A stretch of DNA of 49,583 nt from an uncultured Candidatus Melainabacteria bacterium. GTDB taxonomy: Bacteria; Cyanobacteriota; Vampirovibrionia; Gastranaerophilales; Gastranaerophilaceae. Every line of letters starts with the position of its first letter. The stretch's first letter is position 1. The stretch lies in NCBI GenBank assembly GCA_934754655.1, contig CAKVIC010000015.1:1-49583 (forward strand), in the 5' to 3' direction. Positions 1 through 8,338 of this stretch are shown in pieces. The position numbers and the translations under genes were made by a program. The notes beneath the pieces were generated by a model, which did no database searches, had not been told where the DNA came from, and saw only the letters and a program-made list of their open reading frames with translations.

Positions 1-322
1 TTTAACCTTATATTTATAAAGTAATTGACTCAATAAAAATTGCTTGTTTTAAAATAAATGTTAAGAAAATGTTACAATAACAAAGAAAAATTTCGAAAAC
101 TTGCCATTTTTTTTGAATTTTTTCACGTTCTCATTTATTTTAAATTTTGTAAAGCACATGTTGCAATTAAAGAATATTTATATTAACATATTCTTGTCAG
201 AAAAACCCACAATTAAATATTCTTTAATTACCAAGTTTTGGTGATTTGTTTTGTTTGATATTTAATTGTTTAAAAATGTTTACAAGTAGTTAAAATATGT
301 TAGAAAACAAGAAAGGTTTAAC
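1..322 (+). promoter_or_regulatory. Non-coding leader upstream of rpsE with competing inverted repeats
   Basis: No open reading frame of any credibility is seen here, although rplR (L18) normally lies directly in front of rpsE. A perfect 16-bp inverted repeat is formed by 165-180 (AATTAAAGAATATTTA) and 214-229. The left arm can instead pair with 188-195 (AAGAATAT at 170-177 with ATATTCTT), so the two hairpins exclude each other. A small third hairpin, ACCAA-GTT-TTGGT, sits at 230-242. The rpsE ribosome binding site (AAGAAAGG) lies at about 309-316. Mutually exclusive hairpins in a ribosomal-protein leader suggest attenuation or autogenous control, but that is inference. The promoter is not clear. 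Confidence 0.5.
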
Positions 323-967
323 ATGTCAGAAGAAAAAAAAGAAATGGTAGACGAAATTACCCAAGAAACTGTTGAAGAAACAGCTGAAGTGGCAGAAGAA
401 GTTGCTGTTGAAGAAGTTATCACTGAACTTCCGGCAAAAAAACAACGTTCTAGAAGAAAGAAAGTTGAAACTCAAGAAACAAAACCGGAATCTGAATGGA
501 AAGAACAAGTTGTTCAAATCAGCCGTGTAACAAAAGTTGTTAAAGGTGGTAAAAAATTAAGCTTCAGAGCAATTGTTATCGTTGGAAACAAAAAAGGACA
601 AGTTGGTGTTGGTTGTGCTAAAGCAGCTGAAGTTATCATTGCTATCCAAAAAGCTATTGCTGATGGTAGAAAGAACTTAATCACTGTTCCTATTTTCAAA
701 ACAACAATTCCACACCCAATCACAGGTCGTTCAGGCGCTGGCGCAGTTATGCTAAGACCAGCTTCTCAAGGTACTGGTATTATTGCAGGTGGTGCTGTTC
801 GTTCAGTTCTAGAACTTGCTGGTATTGAAAATATTCTTTCAAAATCATTAGGTTCAAAATCACCGCTTAACGCTGCTAATGCAACTATGGAAGCTTTAAA
901 ATCACTTAGACCATTCTCTGAAGTTGCAAAAAAACGTGGTTTAACAATGGCTGAATTATTAAACTAG
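323..967 (+). CDS. rpsE: 30S ribosomal protein S5 with acidic N-terminal extension
   Basis: Small-subunit protein S5, which sits near the mRNA entry site and contributes to decoding accuracy. The S5 core starts near residue 58 (EWKEQVVQISRVTKVVKGGK) and runs through the GxVGVGCAKAAEV segment and the GRSGAGAVMLRPASQGTGII segment, both typical of S5, to a normal C-terminus. At 214 residues it is about 45-50 longer than common S5 proteins. The extra part is an N-terminal tail, acidic at residues 3-36 (many E and D) and then basic (KKQRSRRKK). The start is supported by AAGAAAGG upstream. It is first in a run with rpmD, rplO and secY, the usual spc order, but no rplR lies directly upstream. Confidence 0.96.
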   Translation: MSEEKKEMVDEITQETVEETAEVAEEVAVEEVITELPAKKQRSRRKKVETQETKPESEWKEQVVQISRVTKVVKGGKKLSFRAIVIVGNKKGQVGVGCAKAAEVIIAIQKAIADGRKNLITVPIFKTTIPHPITGRSGAGAVMLRPASQGTGIIAGGAVRSVLELAGIENILSKSLGSKSPLNAANATMEALKSLRPFSEVAKKRGLTMAELLN

Positions 968-1015
968 TAGGCTATTTAAGTTATAGTTTGAAATGAAATA
1001 ATAAGGATTATAAAA

Positions 1016-1207
1016 ATGGCAAAGACAAAAGAAACAAAAGTAAAAATTAAACTTGTAAGAAGCTTAATCGGATGTTCAGAAGCTCAACGCAAAGTTGCAC
1101 AAGCTTTAGGACTAAGGAAGCTTAACCAAGTTGTTGAACATAACAACAGCGCAACTATTATGGGTATGGCTAAGAAAATTTCTCATTTAGTTGAAGTATC
1201 TGAATAA
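1016..1207 (+). CDS. rpmD: 50S ribosomal protein L30
   Basis: Large-subunit protein L30, 63 residues, the usual bacterial length. The pattern KIKLVRSLIGCSEAQRKVAQALGLRKLNQ is the L30 ferredoxin-like core, with the characteristic SLIG and LGLRKL segments. It lies between rpsE and rplO as in the canonical spc operon, 48 bp after rpsE, and is preceded by AAGGAT. Its C-terminal end (MGMAKKISHLVEV) matches the family, where the equivalent segment usually reads GM..KV.HLV.V. It is presumably co-transcribed with its neighbours. Confidence 0.95.
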   Translation: MAKTKETKVKIKLVRSLIGCSEAQRKVAQALGLRKLNQVVEHNNSATIMGMAKKISHLVEVSE

Positions 1208-1249
1208 TAGTTAATAGTAGTACAAGTATTTTAGTAAAGGATAAAAATT

Positions 1250-1702
1250 ATGGCAGATAAAATTTTATTAGAAGATTTAGCTCCTGCTGAAGGTGCTACA
1301 TCAAAATCAAAAAGAGTAGGACGTGGTCGTTCTTCAGGTCATGGTAAAACTTCTTGCCGTGGTCATAATGGTGAAGGACAACGTTCTGGAAGAACTTCTA
1401 AAAGAGGTTTCGAAGGTGGTCAAATGCCTGCTTACAGAAGATTACCTAAATTAAAAGGCTTCCAAATCATTAATCAACGCAATTATGCAGAAATCAATGT
1501 TGGCAGACTTGAACAATTAGGTCTTTCAGAAGTTTCTTTAGCAACTTTGAAAGAAATCAGAAAAGCTCATCCTTCTTGTGATGGTTTGAGAATTTTAGGT
1601 AATGGCGAAATCAAAAAAGCTATTAACGTTGTTGCAAACTATGTAACACCATCAGCTAAAGAAAAAATTGAAGCAGCAGGCGGAAAGGTTGAATTAGTAT
1701 AA
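1250..1702 (+). CDS. rplO: 50S ribosomal protein L15
   Basis: Large-subunit assembly protein L15, 150 residues, a normal length. It shows the Gly/Arg/Lys-rich N-terminal region (KSKRVGRGRSSGHGKTSCRG at residues 20-39), then GFEGGQMPAYRRLPKLKGF (53-71) and a C-terminal region ending in EKIEAAGGKVELV, all L15 signatures. The ribosome binding site AAAGGAT precedes the start. Its stop codon overlaps the secY start codon (TAATG, 1700-1704), so secY is probably translationally coupled to it. Confidence 0.96.
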   Translation: MADKILLEDLAPAEGATSKSKRVGRGRSSGHGKTSCRGHNGEGQRSGRTSKRGFEGGQMPAYRRLPKLKGFQIINQRNYAEINVGRLEQLGLSEVSLATLKEIRKAHPSCDGLRILGNGEIKKAINVVANYVTPSAKEKIEAAGGKVELV

Positions 1703-3036
1703 TGGCACAAGGAATGAGAATGCCGACAACGGCAGATTTAGTTTCAATGTGGAACGCATCAGGACTTAAAGAAAAAATCATTTTTACTTTTTTAATGTTA
1801 GTTGCGTTTAGATTCGGCATACACATGCCTGTGTATGGCATAAACAATGAAATGTTTGCTAACTTGGCATCACAAAACAATTTACTAGGTTTTCTAGATT
1901 TGTTTACCGGTGGCGCTTTAGGTAAAGTTTCAATATTTGCTTTAGGTATTGGACCTTACATCACATCATCAATTATTATGCAATTAATGGCGGTTATTAT
2001 TCCATCATTAGAAAAATTGCAAAAAGAAGATGGTGAAGCTGGCAGAAGAAAGCTTTCACAATATACAAGATTATTCACAGTTGTGTTAGCGGTATTTCAA
2101 TCTATAATATTCATGGCTTATATGGCGCACATGCCAAATTCTATTACTGCGTCAGTTAGTCATGTAATGTTTTATATCTCATCAATCCTATCATTAACAG
2201 CAGGTTCTGTTTTAGTAATGTGGTTATCTGAACTTATTACAGAAAAAGGTATTGGTAACGGTGGTTCTTTAATCATCTTTGCCGGTATTTTATCAGGTAT
2301 ACCTATTTATTCATCAAGAACCGCGCAAATGGTATCTAATGATTCGTCATTAGCTTGGGGGTTGGTATTATTATTAACAATATTCTTTGTTACTATGATT
2401 TTCATAGTTATAATGCAAGAAGCTATTAGAAAAGTTATTATAGTTAATCCAAAAAGACAAGTTGGTAATAAAGTTTACGGCGGAGTTAATACATTTATTC
2501 CGTTTAAGCTAAACCCAGGTGGTGTAATGCCAATCATCTTCGCGGTTGCAATATTATTATTTCCTTCAACCGTCTTAAGTTTGTTAGGAACAAGTTTACC
2601 GGCTGGTAATATTGCTAACGTAGTAAGCTTTTTGAACAAATTATTTAGCCCTAGCGGTTTGTCATATTACGTAATTTATTTCTTGATGATTGTTTTATTA
2701 ACCTTCTTCTATGCATCAATTATGCCTAATATGCAACCAAAAGAAATTGCTGATAATTTGAAAAAATATGGTTCATCAATTCCTGGGATTAAACCTGGAA
2801 AACCAACGGCGGAAGCTCTTGATAAAATTTTAACAAAAACGACTTTTATCGGCGCTTTAGCATTAGGTTTGATAGCATTAATACCTGCATTTGCAAGTTA
2901 CGTAACACGTATAACAACCTTCCAAGGTATAGGAGCAACCTCTTTAATAATCATGGTCGGTGTTGCACTTGATTTGATTAACCAAGTAAAAACTCATTTA
3001 CTTGCAAGAAATTATGAATCATTCTTAAAAGAATAA
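1702..3036 (+). CDS. secY: Preprotein translocase subunit SecY
   Basis: Channel-forming subunit of the Sec translocase in the inner membrane. The 444-residue protein has the ten hydrophobic segments expected. Family landmarks are FRFGIHMPVYGI in the first transmembrane region, the plug-region GALGKVSIFALGIGPYITSSI, GIGNGGSLIIFAGI, and the cytosolic loop LKKYGSSIPGIKPGKPT that contacts SecA and the ribosome. It overlaps the rplO stop by one base. It is the last gene of this ribosomal cluster here: adk, map and infA, which often follow, are absent, and a strong hairpin follows 24 bp downstream. Confidence 0.97.
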   Translation: MAQGMRMPTTADLVSMWNASGLKEKIIFTFLMLVAFRFGIHMPVYGINNEMFANLASQNNLLGFLDLFTGGALGKVSIFALGIGPYITSSIIMQLMAVIIPSLEKLQKEDGEAGRRKLSQYTRLFTVVLAVFQSIIFMAYMAHMPNSITASVSHVMFYISSILSLTAGSVLVMWLSELITEKGIGNGGSLIIFAGILSGIPIYSSRTAQMVSNDSSLAWGLVLLLTIFFVTMIFIVIMQEAIRKVIIVNPKRQVGNKVYGGVNTFIPFKLNPGGVMPIIFAVAILLFPSTVLSLLGTSLPAGNIANVVSFLNKLFSPSGLSYYVIYFLMIVLLTFFYASIMPNMQPKEIADNLKKYGSSIPGIKPGKPTAEALDKILTKTTFIGALALGLIALIPAFASYVTRITTFQGIGATSLIIMVGVALDLINQVKTHLLARNYESFLKE

Positions 3037-3060
3037 TTTGTTAAAAATAAATACAAACTA

Positions 3061-3107
3061 AAATAAATCCCTAAAACCAGTATTTAATCAGTTTTGGGGA
3101 TTTATTT
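3061..3107 (+). terminator. Terminator of the rpsE-secY operon
   Basis: The arms 3061-3077 and 3091-3107 form a 17-bp stem (AAATAAATCCCTAAAAC against GTTTTGGGGATTTATTT, with one U-G pair) and a 13-base loop. It lies 24 bp after the secY stop and before the promoter region of the next gene. The 3' arm ends T-rich. This is consistent with a factor-independent terminator. Confidence 0.75.
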
Positions 3108-3206
3108 ATTGACATAAAAAATTAAATTCTATTATATAATTAAAACTCTTCACTTTATTTTTGATAAAAAATCTGTTATCATAATAAATAAAATGGGAGT
3201 TTATAT

Positions 3207-4241
3207 ATGAAAAACAAAGCGTTTACTTTAGCAGAAATTTTGGTTACATTAGGTATCATTGGGATAGTTGTTGCCGTTACTTTACCTTTAGTAAATAAGG
3301 CAAAACCTGATAATACTAAAATAATGTTTTTAAAAACTTATCAAGAAATGGTCAAAGCTATTCAAGAAAGCGCTTATAATACCGCGATTTATCAACCAAC
3401 TTATGAATATGAAAAAAACGGTGGAGCGCAATATATCACGCAAATTAAACATCCATTATTAAGTGTATATGGCCCTGATATTACTTTACCTAATGGGGAT
3501 GTCTTAACAAATGCAGTTCAAAAAAATAAGATTTGTAATGTTTTAGCGTCCGCTTTTGGGGTATCGGGTTCTGGTTGCAGTAGTACTGATAATACAACTA
3601 AATCTCCAAGTGAATTTGACAAATCTTTTACTATTAAAGGCGGAGTTGATGTTTGGGTAACTACAAAATTCCCTGAATATAGCGAATTTTATGAGGTTTT
3701 TAGCGCTGATGCAGCAAGAAAAGATTATTTTACCGTAATTTATTTTGACGTTAATGGAAGTGCATCACCTAATTGTTATTACCACGCAACAGGTTGCAAA
3801 ACTCCTGACAGATTCAAATTAATTGTATCTAGAGATGCAGAAGTTTATATAGCAGATCCGGTCGGACGTTATTATTATAACAATCAAACAAGTGTCAAGA
3901 AAAAAGACATGACAATTGATTCTAGCGAAAAAGTATACAAAACAATGGAAGATATTAGTTATGCTTTAAATGATTTAAATTTAACAGAAACCGTTAATGA
4001 AATCAAAACAAAAAGCGCTACAGCGGAAGAATTTATACCTGATGAAAATAGCGACGGTTCAGATAACCCACAAGGAAGCGGAACTTTCGGCAAACTTAAC
4101 AATGACCGTACTCAAACAGGAACCGATGATGGAATAGGTAAAGAGGTTCAAAAAAATAACCAAAGTTCAACAGAAACTACCACAACAACTCCATCACGAC
4201 CATCACGTGGCAGCGGTTCTACAATCAAGATTGGTAAATAA
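3207..4241 (+). CDS. Large type IV pilin/pseudopilin-like protein
   Basis: Secreted or surface protein of the type IV pilin/type II pseudopilin superfamily. The N-terminus MKNKAFTLAEILVTLGIIGI has a short basic leader, a prepilin-peptidase-type site before FTLAE (Ala at -1 instead of the usual Gly) with Glu at +5, and one hydrophobic helix at about residues 6-29. The remaining ~315 residues form a soluble domain with four or more cysteines (residues about 111-191). The C-terminal tail (about 280-344) is low-complexity, rich in G, N, S and T. GGGAG precedes the start, with an extended -10 (TGTTATCAT, 3174-3182) further upstream. No pilus-assembly genes are adjacent, so its role (pilus subunit, pseudopilin or stand-alone surface protein) is open. 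Confidence 0.75.
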   Translation: MKNKAFTLAEILVTLGIIGIVVAVTLPLVNKAKPDNTKIMFLKTYQEMVKAIQESAYNTAIYQPTYEYEKNGGAQYITQIKHPLLSVYGPDITLPNGDVLTNAVQKNKICNVLASAFGVSGSGCSSTDNTTKSPSEFDKSFTIKGGVDVWVTTKFPEYSEFYEVFSADAARKDYFTVIYFDVNGSASPNCYYHATGCKTPDRFKLIVSRDAEVYIADPVGRYYYNNQTSVKKKDMTIDSSEKVYKTMEDISYALNDLNLTETVNEIKTKSATAEEFIPDENSDGSDNPQGSGTFGKLNNDRTQTGTDDGIGKEVQKNNQSSTETTTTTPSRPSRGSGSTIKIGK

Positions 4242-4282
4242 ATTTATTGTGCATACTACAAATATTAAAAAGTAGGAAGTTC

Positions 4283-4302
4283 AAAATAATCCAGATTATT
4301 TT
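4283..4302 (+). terminator. Short AT-rich hairpin between convergent genes
   Basis: The arms AAAATAATC (4283-4291) and GATTATTTT (4294-4302) are perfectly complementary. The element overlaps the stop codon of the minus-strand decarboxylase and lies 42 bp past the pilin-like gene. It could end transcription of the plus-strand gene. There is no T-run beyond the stem, so the call is weak. Confidence 0.3.
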
Positions 4303-5741
4303 ACAACTTCTAGAGTCGTATAATCATTCAAATATGGCAAATGTTCTTCTGTTATTAATTCTCCAGGTAATAAGATTGAAATTCCCGGAGGACATTCTGC
4401 AATAACTTCTGCAGAAATTCTTCCTACAGCATCTTCTTTTGCAACAGTTTCTTTTTCTGCATAATACGCCTCACGCAAGCTCATTTCAATAATTGGGGTG
4501 AGCATTGGCATGTGTTTACGATTTTCTAAATAACAAATATCTGTATAATTATTTGTTGCAATTTTTTCCAAAGCATCAGCCAAATAAACAAAATCAGAGC
4601 GCTTATTTCCCATATTACATAATATTAAAACTCCGATATCAGATGCTGATTCAACTTCTATGCCAAAATCTATTTCCAAAATAGATTCCAAACGTTTGCC
4701 TGAAAGTCCATCTATTTTTATAAAAACTTTTGTTACATCAGTTTTGTAACCAAAGTCTGATTTTAATTGATGAAGATTTGGAATAGAATCAAGTCTTGTT
4801 CTTAAATACTTAGCATTTTTAATCATTCTTTCTAATAATGCTTGACCTGATTTAGATTCTAAAGTTGCTCTTGCAGAATCTAAACTTGCTAACAACAATA
4901 ATGATGGGCTTGTAGTATGCAAAAGTTTTAACGCTTTTTCTACATCATCAGGGTTTATCAAAGAATTTTTTGCAATATGCAACATTGAACTTTGACTCAT
5001 GCTTCCACCAGTTTTATGTAATGAATGTACAACCGCGTCTGCACCAAGTTTTAATGCTGTTTCAGGTAAATGTTTATTAAAATTCCACAAACAACCATGA
5101 GCTTCATCAACTACTAAAGGAATATTATATTTTTTGCAAACTGCGCTAATTGATTTTATATCAGATACAACACCTTCATAAGTCGGATTTGTTATCCACA
5201 CTAAACCTACATTATCATTATTTTTTATAGCCTGTTCAATATCAGATGCTTGAATATTTCCCCAAACAGACCAATCCTCAATTCGATTCGGGCAAATCCA
5301 AATAGGCTCTGCACCTGAAATCATCAATCCGGTAAGCGCTGAACGGTGACAATTTCTGTTTATTATAACTTTTTGTCCTTTTTTAGTTAAAGCCATACCG
5401 ATTGCTAAATTACCGGCCGTTGAGCCATTTAACAAGAAGAAAGTTTTTTGAGCACCAAAAGCTTTTGCAGCGAGTTCCTGAGCTTCTTTAATCGGCCCTG
5501 TTGCCGGATGAAGAGTGCCTAAATTATCAAATTCATCAGTTGTATCAATATTTAAAACTTTTTCACCAACTAATTTTTTAAAATCCTTGTATATTGCACG
5601 CCCTTTTGTATGCCCAGGAATATGAAATTGATAAGTTGGATTGTCGCAAGCTTTTTTAAGTGCTTCAACAATTGGGGCGCAAACTTTTTGTGAATCTGCA
5701 AGATTTGTATATTGTTTTAATTGTTTAATTTGTTTAGCCAA
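4296..5741 (-). CDS. Orn/Lys/Arg decarboxylase family protein (PLP-dependent)
   Basis: Fold-type I PLP enzyme of the Orn/Lys/Arg decarboxylase class, releasing CO2 from a basic amino acid to make a diamine or agmatine for polyamine synthesis. Landmarks are FHIPGHTKGR (39-48), DEFDNLGTLHPATGPI (69-84), the phosphate-binding LLNGSTAGN (103-111), VVDEAHG (210-216) with the PLP Asp212, and SLHKTGGSMSQSSML (240-254) with the Schiff-base Lys243. At 481 residues it is the short form, without the N-terminal regulatory wing domain of inducible enterobacterial enzymes. Substrate cannot be told from sequence; arginine is the usual guess in the cyanobacterial lineage. The start codon appears to be TTG at 5741, preceded by AAGGGAA, as no ATG lies near. 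Confidence 0.88.
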   Translation of the reverse strand: MAKQIKQLKQYTNLADSQKVCAPIVEALKKACDNPTYQFHIPGHTKGRAIYKDFKKLVGEKVLNIDTTDEFDNLGTLHPATGPIKEAQELAAKAFGAQKTFFLLNGSTAGNLAIGMALTKKGQKVIINRNCHRSALTGLMISGAEPIWICPNRIEDWSVWGNIQASDIEQAIKNNDNVGLVWITNPTYEGVVSDIKSISAVCKKYNIPLVVDEAHGCLWNFNKHLPETALKLGADAVVHSLHKTGGSMSQSSMLHIAKNSLINPDDVEKALKLLHTTSPSLLLLASLDSARATLESKSGQALLERMIKNAKYLRTRLDSIPNLHQLKSDFGYKTDVTKVFIKIDGLSGKRLESILEIDFGIEVESASDIGVLILCNMGNKRSDFVYLADALEKIATNNYTDICYLENRKHMPMLTPIIEMSLREAYYAEKETVAKEDAVGRISAEVIAECPPGISILLPGELITEEHLPYLNDYTTLEVVK

Positions 5742-5865
5742 AATTCTATTCCCTTAAAAAATATTAGTTGATTCTTGATTATTATAATACTCAAAAAAAA
5801 ATTAATTTGCTACTTTTTTATATTTAATTTTTGGGATAGAATAAAACTAATTGGAGAATTAAAAA

Positions 5866-7194
5866 ATGGCAGAAAAAGTTTTAGTTTTAGGTTTGTCAAA
5901 AAGCGGAATTGCGGTTGCTAAATATTTAAAACATCACGGTTATGACGTTTATTTAACTGAAAATAAAAAAGAGGTTGATGTAAAAAAAGTTAAAGAATTA
6001 GAGCAGGAAGGAATCAATGTTGAATATGGCGCTCATACACCAAAATTCATTGATAACGCAAGTTATGCAATTACAAGTCCGGGTATTCCACCAAAAGCTG
6101 AAATCTTTAAAATGTTAAGCAAACGTAATATTCCGGTAATTTCAGAAGTCGAATTTGCTTGGCAAAATTCTGATATACCTTTTATTGCTATAACCGGAAC
6201 TAATGGCAAAACAACCACAACTGCTTTAATTTCTCATATTTTATCAGAAAAATTCGATGCTCCGGCTTGCGGAAATATAGGAATTCCTTCAACAGAGTTT
6301 ATTGAAAAAGACCTTGATTTTTTGGTATGCGAAGTTAGCTCTTTTCAAGCAGAAATGACAAAAAACTTCAAACCTTTTATTTCCGTTTGGACAAATTTTA
6401 CACCTGACCATATTGACTGGCATGGTGGATTAGAAAATTATTTTAACGCTAAAGCTAAATTATTTTTGGATAAACAAGCTCCGGAGTATGCAATTTTAAA
6501 TGCTAAAGATGAAAAGTTGTTAGAGTTTTCTAAAAAATGCAAAAAATCAAAAGTATTTTTGTTTGATACTGAAAATTCGCCAAACGCTTGCTATATTAAA
6601 AACCACTCTATATGGTTCAAATCAAACAATGAAGAAGAGGAAATAATTTCATTACTGGATTGTCCTTTAGTTGGTCATCATAATTATCAAAATATTATGT
6701 GCGGAATAATTTGTGCTAAACTAGTCGGACTTAATAATGACGTAATTAGAGAAAAAATCTTGTCTTTCAAAGCTCCAGAACATCGTTTAGAAAAAGTCCG
6801 AACTCTAAATGGAATCACTTTTTACAATGATTCTAAAGCGACTAACCCTGAAGCGTCAATTGTTGCAATTGATTCCTTTAACGATGTTGATGTCGCGCTT
6901 ATTTTAGGCGGACGCGACAAAAACACTGATTTAACACAAATGTGCGAATCTATCAATAAACATATAAAAACTGTTCTTTTAATAGGTGAAGCTACCGAAA
7001 GATTTGAAGAAAATTTGGAGAAAAATGGTTTTAACCATATAATAAAAGAAAAAACAATGGAGAACGCTATTGATAAGGCAATTAGTTTAAACCCTGATGT
7101 TGTTCTTTTATCGCCGGCATGCGCAAGTTTTGATATGTTCAATAGCTATGAACACAGAGGAGATGTTTTCAAAAAATATGTCTTATCAAAATAA
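5866..7194 (+). CDS. murD: UDP-N-acetylmuramoyl-L-alanine:D-glutamate ligase
   Basis: Cytoplasmic peptidoglycan precursor ligase that adds D-Glu to UDP-MurNAc-L-Ala using ATP. The protein is 442 residues, the usual length. It has an N-terminal Rossmann-like domain beginning KVLVLGLSKSGIAVAKYL, the Mur-ligase P-loop ITGTNGKTTTT (109-119), EVSSFQ (the MurD form of this loop), NFTPDHIDWHG in the central domain and a C-terminal domain with NDSKATNPEA and LGGRDKN. The start follows TTGGAG. It overlaps the start of ftsW by 17 bp, and murG follows, giving a compact wall/division operon. Confidence 0.96.
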   Translation: MAEKVLVLGLSKSGIAVAKYLKHHGYDVYLTENKKEVDVKKVKELEQEGINVEYGAHTPKFIDNASYAITSPGIPPKAEIFKMLSKRNIPVISEVEFAWQNSDIPFIAITGTNGKTTTTALISHILSEKFDAPACGNIGIPSTEFIEKDLDFLVCEVSSFQAEMTKNFKPFISVWTNFTPDHIDWHGGLENYFNAKAKLFLDKQAPEYAILNAKDEKLLEFSKKCKKSKVFLFDTENSPNACYIKNHSIWFKSNNEEEEIISLLDCPLVGHHNYQNIMCGIICAKLVGLNNDVIREKILSFKAPEHRLEKVRTLNGITFYNDSKATNPEASIVAIDSFNDVDVALILGGRDKNTDLTQMCESINKHIKTVLLIGEATERFEENLEKNGFNHIIKEKTMENAIDKAISLNPDVVLLSPACASFDMFNSYEHRGDVFKKYVLSK

Positions 7195-8338
7195 TAATCA
7201 AAGATATAATGAAGAAATTCCTGCAAAAAATATGCAGTCCGACAGACCTTTGTTGGTGGCTGTTATATTCCTTGTTGTTTTTGGCTTGATGTCAATTTTC
7301 TCAGCAAGTGCTCCAAAATGTATTGAAATGGGAGCTAATCCTACAAAATTTTTCTTGCAACAATTAATTGGTGTTGTAATCGGCTTATTAGGATTAAGAT
7401 TTTTTTCTAATTTCAATTATAAACGCTTAATCAATTATACTTTGCCATTTGCGCTGCTTGTAATTGCAATGCTTTTTATTGTAAAAATAGCTGGTGTAAC
7501 CGTTAACGGAGCGCAAAGATGGATAAATATCGGGCCAATAAATTTACAACCGTCAGAGTTTGCAAAACCTGCTGTTGTATTATTATTAGCTGGAGTTTTT
7601 CATAAAGATGTAAATATTTTTGACCAAACAAAATTTATAACCGCATTTTTGCCAATTTTATTAATGCTAATTTTAATTTATTTTCAACCAAATTTAAGTA
7701 TGTTGTTACTTCTTGTTTTTACATCTGTAGCAATTTTTATTTGTGCCGGCGGAGATTTAAAACTGCTTGTATATGGTGCTTGTTGCTTTGTGCCTCTCCT
7801 TTTATTAAAAGGTTTAAGAGGATATCAGTCTGAAAGAATTACGACTTGGCTTCACCCTGAGGCAGACCCACTAGGTGCAGGCTATAACGTAATTCAATCA
7901 CTTGTTGCATTTGCATCAGGTGGACTTTATGGTGTCGGCTACGGAAGTTCACGACAAAAACTAGCTTGGCTACCGGAAGCTCATACCGATTTTATTTATG
8001 CAGTAATTGGCGAAGAACACGGATTTATCGGATGTTTGTTTGTAATAATTTTATTTTGGACAGTTTTACAAAGAGGATTTATCATTGCAACAAAATGCCA
8101 AAATATGTATGGCAAATTACTTGCACTTGGATTAACTTTTTCAATCTGTTTTCAAGGATTTTTAAACATGTGGGTTGCAAGCTCTTTTGTTCCGGCAACC
8201 GGCGTACCAATGCCATTTATAAGTTATGGTGGCTCTTCTGTAATAGCTTCATTATGGATGGTTGGTATATTATTAAATATTTCAAAAGATAACATTAAAC
8301 GAATAAGGAATTATAAAAATGTCAGAGTCGTGCAATAA
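7178..8338 (+). CDS. ftsW: SEDS-family peptidoglycan glycosyltransferase FtsW
   Basis: Polytopic SEDS protein that polymerises lipid II at the division site with a partner class B PBP. About ten hydrophobic segments follow a ~25-residue polar N-terminus. Signatures are FGLMSIFSAS, GAQRWINIGPINLQPSEFAK, NLSMLLLL, HTDFIYAVIGEEHGFIG and FVPATGVPMPFISYGGSS, all diagnostic for FtsW/RodA. FtsW rather than RodA is chosen because it sits between murD and murG. The reading frame stays open upstream to 7097, inside murD. I place the start at the ATG at 7178 (386 residues), about 15 bp after AGGAG (7158-7162). An in-frame ATG at 7163 directly abuts AGGAG and is less likely. It overlaps murG by 20 bp. 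Confidence 0.94.
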   Translation: MSYQNNNQRYNEEIPAKNMQSDRPLLVAVIFLVVFGLMSIFSASAPKCIEMGANPTKFFLQQLIGVVIGLLGLRFFSNFNYKRLINYTLPFALLVIAMLFIVKIAGVTVNGAQRWINIGPINLQPSEFAKPAVVLLLAGVFHKDVNIFDQTKFITAFLPILLMLILIYFQPNLSMLLLLVFTSVAIFICAGGDLKLLVYGACCFVPLLLLKGLRGYQSERITTWLHPEADPLGAGYNVIQSLVAFASGGLYGVGYGSSRQKLAWLPEAHTDFIYAVIGEEHGFIGCLFVIILFWTVLQRGFIIATKCQNMYGKLLALGLTFSICFQGFLNMWVASSFVPATGVPMPFISYGGSSVIASLWMVGILLNISKDNIKRIRNYKNVRVVQ

